From assembly GCF_003316635.1 (NCBI RefSeq), contig NZ_QNQP01000018.1:1-64000 (forward strand): a stretch of DNA of 64,000 nt, in the 5' to 3' direction. Source of the DNA: Roseovarius dicentrarchi (GTDB taxonomy: Bacteria; Pseudomonadota; Alphaproteobacteria; Rhodobacterales; Rhodobacteraceae). The translations under genes and the position numbers were made by a program. Of this stretch, positions 61,301 through 64,000 are shown piece after piece (position 1 is the first letter of the stretch; each line of letters begins with the position of its first letter). Below the pieces are notes generated by a model. That model did not search any database. It had not been told where the DNA came from and worked only from the letters and a program-made list of their open reading frames with translations.

Positions 61301-61403
61301 CATAGATTCCAAACAACCCCGTTTCCAAGGCGGAGCGAAAATCCACCACCTCGGTTGTCGCAAAGGGCCCGAAGGCTTGAAGCGATAGGCGAATTGGTCT
61401 CAT
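58323..61403 (-). CDS. sbcC: SbcC exonuclease subunit (Rad50-like)
   Basis: 1026 residues. Walker A GQTGAGKST at 35-43, long coiled coils with the zinc-hook CPVCGSH in the middle, C-terminal signature LSGGETFIAALALALGLA and Walker B DTIFIDEGFGSLD. With SbcD forms the ATP-dependent nuclease that cuts hairpins, palindromes and protein-blocked ends. Overlaps sbcD. Confidence 0.95.
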   Translation of the reverse strand: MRPIRLSLQAFGPFATTEVVDFRSALETGLFGIYGQTGAGKSTLFSAMSFALFGLPTKTDQEPRSLRSDHAASDLPTEVEFVFELGAKTYLIRRRPVQERPKARGEGTTEDAAEASLFDVTGIPMDTLGSSQSGRVIAEKKVSVVGQQVEALLGYGADQFRQIVLLPQGKFETFLAAKTDARVEILRDLFDVKVYRDLAARLKEEASEAERALRDQRALYVARLEERGFESAEALELGIAATEAKVDEKWRIQQGAETANESARKALTDGEQIEKAFVAVDTAQKALDDLEAKTGEIDALAMRVEAVKNALQARDLEKAWHDAEHDSQIAVNAVTKAEAELHTATGAKNQTAQELVEAQSGDERRQQVQADLTRLEAIENQVGQAAELRSAFDDAAKDEASAKKALTEAIDAREKLKFQRDATYLALEQARKTETVRGKLAGELAEVNRERVRAAAHAKAQGAVADAERKVEAASKELATKAEAAGAADAALADAEARLSRTQAIILAEKLIEGAPCPVCGSHDHPVPAHGTPEQSGLTEAFRNAQVQTRTAAEAKVRAESELGNFRTRLDEKKQALEEQERPERTLAELEAEIARIEGTVAVLGEAVDLDAMAEQLAEFKRKVTEAETAEATARTAAGKAETALAGARAKLDTVIEALPEGLRTPEAVVARREALQREQRQLSEALEVATQQDRAASEALTRAQEQLEAAKRARDGQQQRVKKAHGDFGARLAEVGLDKAGYDACKAHFPTLDADRQKVTDHRNGLIAARTTLQNATAACVDRERPDLAPLQLALADATQTLNAANAALATARTDVSSLTKFKESLAAALAETERLETETGPLRCLADLANGKNDFKMTLETFAIGAMFDQVLEAANMRLDPMTRGRYRLTRGLEASGGRGKRGLEIEVFDINTGKARPTATLSGGETFIAALALALGLADVVESLSGKIRMDTIFIDEGFGSLDTENGAGTLDQVIQVLAALTEGSRAVGLISHVGLVQEAIPQGFYVRSTPSGSRVEERRGLG

Positions 61404-62536
61404 GTCTGCTCCTCCCCCGAGGTTGCTGAGTGGAGCTTGTCCGCTACAATCGCGACTTCGGCGGCATTCGGCTCCCGGCCACGCACAACCTTCATGAAGT
61501 CGCCGACCATCTCGATCGGCGTGACGGCGGTGCGCCCGCTACCAAGCAGTTTGGTCTCCAACGCCCGTGCCTGCCGGGCGTAGGCCAAATGGCAGGCATT
61601 AGGGTAGGTCGCGCGCAACCGCTTCATCGGATCGATCAGAGGGTTCTCATCCGTCAGGATAGCCTGGATAAAATCTTCAGACGAAGTTCCGGCCAGAAGA
61701 TCCGAAAATGCCCCAGTGAGTGAGCGCACTTGCCGGATCGGGCGGAACGGCACTGTACGGATCTCGACTCCTTCAGCAGTTAGATCGACGACAGTCATGG
61801 ATTTTTCGTTTCCCGCCTCGTCGAAACCGAAAGCGAGCGGTGCGCCGGAGTATCGAATGTGGCGCGCACCAACTTCCTGCGGCTCGTGCAAATGCCCCAG
61901 TGCAACATAGTCCGCCCCGTCGAAGACATCAGAGGGAACGGTTTCGATGCCGCCAACCCGCGTCAGGGCGCGCTCCACCTCGCCGACCGCGCCGCCCGCG
62001 ACAAAGGCATGGGCAACGACGACCCAGCGCGCGCCTTCGGGCACCTGCCCCCTCGCTGCAGAGATCTGGGCTGCTATGACATCTGCCGGTGCGCTGATCC
62101 CCTCGTCCCCGAACACCTCCCGCGCGGCGTATTCATAAGAAAATGGCAACGCGGAAAAGGCGACCTCGCCACGTTCGTCTCGCAGCACAAGCGGAGTTTC
62201 AACCGCGTCGGCGATCCCGCGAACCAATACCCGCGATGCGGTGGAGAAGACAGACATTGCCTCGATTCGATCGCCGGAATCGTGGTTGCCAGAGATCATC
62301 ACCACAGCGGCTTCGGTTTCTTCTGCCACGCGCTTGAGGAAGCGATTGAACTGCCGGATCGACGAATTGGGCGGCGACGCACGGTCAAAAACATCCCCTG
62401 CGATTACAAGAACATCGGCTCGCTCCACCAAGAGCGTCTCCAGAATTTGGTCCAGGATGGCCACATGATCCTCCTCAAGGCTCAACCCCATGAACTGCCT
62501 CCCGAGGTGCAAATCTGCCGTATGAAGTATTCGCAT
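61400..62536 (-). CDS. sbcD: SbcD nuclease subunit (Mre11-like)
   Basis: 378 residues. Metallophosphoesterase motifs: ILHTADLHLGRQFMG, VIAGDVFDRA, ISGNHDSGDR, VVVAHAFV, ALGHLHEPQ. Provides the nuclease active site (Mn2+). Start codon lies only 72 bases from the divergent WYL gene and has no strong ribosome site. Confidence 0.95.
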   Translation of the reverse strand: MRILHTADLHLGRQFMGLSLEEDHVAILDQILETLLVERADVLVIAGDVFDRASPPNSSIRQFNRFLKRVAEETEAAVVMISGNHDSGDRIEAMSVFSTASRVLVRGIADAVETPLVLRDERGEVAFSALPFSYEYAAREVFGDEGISAPADVIAAQISAARGQVPEGARWVVVAHAFVAGGAVGEVERALTRVGGIETVPSDVFDGADYVALGHLHEPQEVGARHIRYSGAPLAFGFDEAGNEKSMTVVDLTAEGVEIRTVPFRPIRQVRSLTGAFSDLLAGTSSEDFIQAILTDENPLIDPMKRLRATYPNACHLAYARQARALETKLLGSGRTAVTPIEMVGDFMKVVRGREPNAAEVAIVADKLHSATSGEEQT

Positions 62537-62557
62537 GTTACACCATTAGTTAATACA

Positions 62558-62574
62558 CATGTAAAAATTACATG
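62558..62574. promoter_or_regulatory. Palindrome in the sbcD/WYL divergent promoter
   Basis: Perfect inverted repeat CATGTAA-AAA-TTACATG, 34 bases before the WYL gene and 22 bases before sbcD; a related CATGTTA overlaps the sbcD start. Likely operator of the WYL regulator controlling both directions. Confidence 0.65.
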
Positions 62575-62607
62575 GACAATGGTAGGGAGTCAAGATATCC
62601 TTCCCCC

Positions 62608-63426
62608 ATGCCTTTCAAAGACCTTAAACATGCCCAGCGTGCGCGCTTGGAATACCTCGACAGCCTGTTCTTCTGGGACGGTGCAGCGACTCGTGCTTCC
62701 TTGATCAAGCGTTTTGGTATTTCAAATGCGCAGGCCGCTCTCGATTTTCGGACCTACCTCGCCGAAGCGCCAAAAGGCGCGCTGCACTATGATGCTTCAT
62801 CGCGCCAATACCATGCCCATGACAACTTTGAACGGCTAAGCGGCAAGGCGTCCTCGATGGAGCTGGAGCATCTCTTGGCTAGCGCACCATCTCCCGCATT
62901 CGATAGATTGCCGGATTTGCAACGCACTCAGGGCCTGCGTGTATTACGACCGCTCTACCGTGCCTACCGGGCCAAAGAAGCAACGAGGATCGTGTATCAA
63001 TCGATGCGAGATCCAGAACCGATGACTCGCTGGATTGCACCTGTTCGGTTCGCTTCTGATGGCGTTAGGCTTCACGTACGAGCCTGGTGTTTTGAACGTG
63101 AGGATTTCCGTGACTTCCATCCTGCTCGCATAGACCCTGATCAGTCATTCGCAAAAACCAAGCCAGCCAATGCGGTGCCCCGAGATGACGATTGGTTCAC
63201 CTGGGCCATCCTGAAGCTCAAACCGCATTCAAGATTGACTGACGCGCAGCAACGCGTGGTCCGCATTGAATTTGGGTTCACCTCAGACGTGCTGGAGGCC
63301 AGAACCCGGAAAGCACTTGAGTTCTACACGGAACGCCGATGGGGTCTTGAGCAAAAGGAGCCTCGTCTAGAACGGGTCTCTATCGACTATGTTCCGATGA
63401 GTGAGGAGGAGATCGATGCAAATTGA
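62608..63426 (+). CDS. WYL-domain transcriptional regulator (BrxR/CapW-like)
   Basis: 272 residues from the ATG at 62608. N-terminal winged HTH (ARLEYLDSLFFWDGAATRASLIKRFGISNAQAALDF), WYL-like domain (RIVYQSMRDPEPMTRWIAPVRFASDGVRLHVRAWCFEREDFRDF), and a C-terminal extension. Length and layout match the BrxR/CapW regulators found upstream of phage-defence loci, which repress until a ligand binds the WYL domain. The canonical W-Y-L tripeptide is not visible. Divergent from sbcDC, with a palindrome between. Confidence 0.8.
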   Translation: MPFKDLKHAQRARLEYLDSLFFWDGAATRASLIKRFGISNAQAALDFRTYLAEAPKGALHYDASSRQYHAHDNFERLSGKASSMELEHLLASAPSPAFDRLPDLQRTQGLRVLRPLYRAYRAKEATRIVYQSMRDPEPMTRWIAPVRFASDGVRLHVRAWCFEREDFRDFHPARIDPDQSFAKTKPANAVPRDDDWFTWAILKLKPHSRLTDAQQRVVRIEFGFTSDVLEARTRKALEFYTERRWGLEQKEPRLERVSIDYVPMSEEEIDAN

Positions 63427-63670
63427 CATGCGACGCATAGATCCCTGCCTCAACATGAACCGGTTCTATTCCGTGGAACTGACCAAAGACCTGTTCGGCC
63501 ACCACGGCGTCCACAGACAGTGGGGCCGCCTTGGAACTTGGGGGCGACATCGCCATGATTGGTACGCGACAGAAACCGAGGCCGAATCAGTCCTTTCCGA
63601 TATGGTCAAACAGAAGCTGACGCGCGGCTATCTGATCACACTGCCTGTGTCAGACGGCCAGGGAGTCTGA
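63416..63670 (+). CDS. WGR-domain protein
   Basis: 84 residues from the ATG at 63416, overlapping the WYL stop by 11 bases; an ATG at 63428 is a second choice. The WGR motif is explicit: VHRQWGRLGTWGRHRHDWYATETEAESVLSDM. WGR domains contact DNA ends or nucleic acids in PARPs and bacterial stand-alone proteins. Second gene of the WYL operon. Confidence 0.85.
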   Translation: MQIDMRRIDPCLNMNRFYSVELTKDLFGHHGVHRQWGRLGTWGRHRHDWYATETEAESVLSDMVKQKLTRGYLITLPVSDGQGV

Positions 63671-63671
63671 A

Positions 63672-64000
63672 ATGTCATCGTTTGGAAAGTGGTCACAACA
63701 AGGTGTTCCACAAAAAGGCTGGACCTGCATCGGATTTGAGGATCTCGGTGAACCCGCCACCCAATGTGAAATGTGCGAAAGCCAGGACATCCGGTATGTT
63801 CACCAGATGCAGCACCCCGACTATCTGTATATTCTGGAGTGCGGTTGTGTTTGTGCCGGTAAGATGGAGGAAGACTACGCGGCCGCTTCCAAACGGGAAT
63901 CTGACAGTAAAAATTTAGCTCAAAGGCGAGGGCGCTGGCTGACACGAAAATGGAAAGTCTCACAAAGTGGAAATCACTACCTGAAAACGGACGGGTTCCA
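63672..64000 (+). CDS. Cysteine-rich hypothetical protein, cut by window end
   Basis: At least 109 residues from the ATG at 63672; no stop before the window ends. Two cysteine pairs are visible: CEMCESQDIRYVHQM and LECGCVCAGKMEEDY, suggesting a zinc site, then a basic tail (RRGRWLTRKWKVS, NHYLKTDGF). I recall similar proteins in many bacteria with no known function. Begins one base after the WGR stop, so it is co-transcribed with the WYL regulator. Confidence 0.75.
   Translation, partial: MSSFGKWSQQGVPQKGWTCIGFEDLGEPATQCEMCESQDIRYVHQMQHPDYLYILECGCVCAGKMEEDYAAASKRESDSKNLAQRRGRWLTRKWKVSQSGNHYLKTDGF

Overview
The window looks like part of a large repABC-type replicon (plasmid or chromid) of an alphaproteobacterium of the Rhodobacteraceae/Roseobacter type. 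Support: a complete minus-strand repA-repB-repC cassette with its antisense RNA and parS-like palindromes (51.2-54.8 kb), a conjugative mobilization set (coupling protein, relaxase, accessory protein, candidate oriT; 7.7-12.9 kb), high-GC coding sequence, a CIRCE-controlled groESL, and an alphaproteobacterial-style SOS box (GTTC-N7-GTTC). No rRNA, tRNA, CRISPR array or complete insertion sequence was seen.

Layout. 0-7.2 kb: four 23-base repeats that cut off a secreted cysteine-repeat protein, a group of small uncharacterised proteins, a Crp/Fnr regulator and groES-groEL. 7.6-13 kb: VirD4-like coupling protein, VirD2-like relaxase and MobC-like protein, then a gene-free stretch with hairpins that is the best oriT candidate. 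13-16 kb: small hypothetical protein, SH3-nuclease membrane protein, DUF2493 protein. 16.6-20.9 kb: HTH-only ModE, a palindromic operator, modABC, and a TSUP permease fused to a ModC-type Mop/TOBE domain. 21-37.5 kb: minus-strand accessory block of establishment or anti-restriction type (DUF736, DUF6915, DUF6878, a 1420-residue methyltransferase/strawberry-notch helicase, prlF-yhaV, DUF6927, DUF3085, large ParB, DUF3768, ArdC), with a short Rrf2/thioredoxin-reductase-like/methyltransferase operon inserted. Six transcription units here share a leader element of consensus AAAGNGAAAGCGGGCTTT. 37.8-38.1 kb: small SOS-type gene. 38-49.2 kb: redox and metal module (two-component system, PepSY proteins, ferric-reductase-like membrane protein, DUF2271 protein with a flavinylation-like motif, membrane flavoreductase, ApbE, TPC-type P1B ATPase, VIT transporter), with matching predicted response-regulator boxes at two promoters. 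49.3-55.6 kb: a second large parB broken by a nonsense codon and a frameshift, repABC, vapBC. 55.7-64 kb: serine recombinase, HTH protein, zinc-ribbon protein, sbcDC, and a divergent WYL regulator / WGR / cysteine-rich protein operon cut by the window edge.

How it fits together: repABC, parS and the two toxin-antitoxin pairs maintain the replicon. The mobilization genes, ArdC and the large methyltransferase-helicase serve transfer and establishment. The mod, groESL and redox/metal modules are cargo. The items most worth following up are the TSUP-Mop fusion, the repeated leader element, the predicted response-regulator boxes tying two PepSY promoters to the flavin/metal operon, and the WYL-controlled sbcDC cluster.
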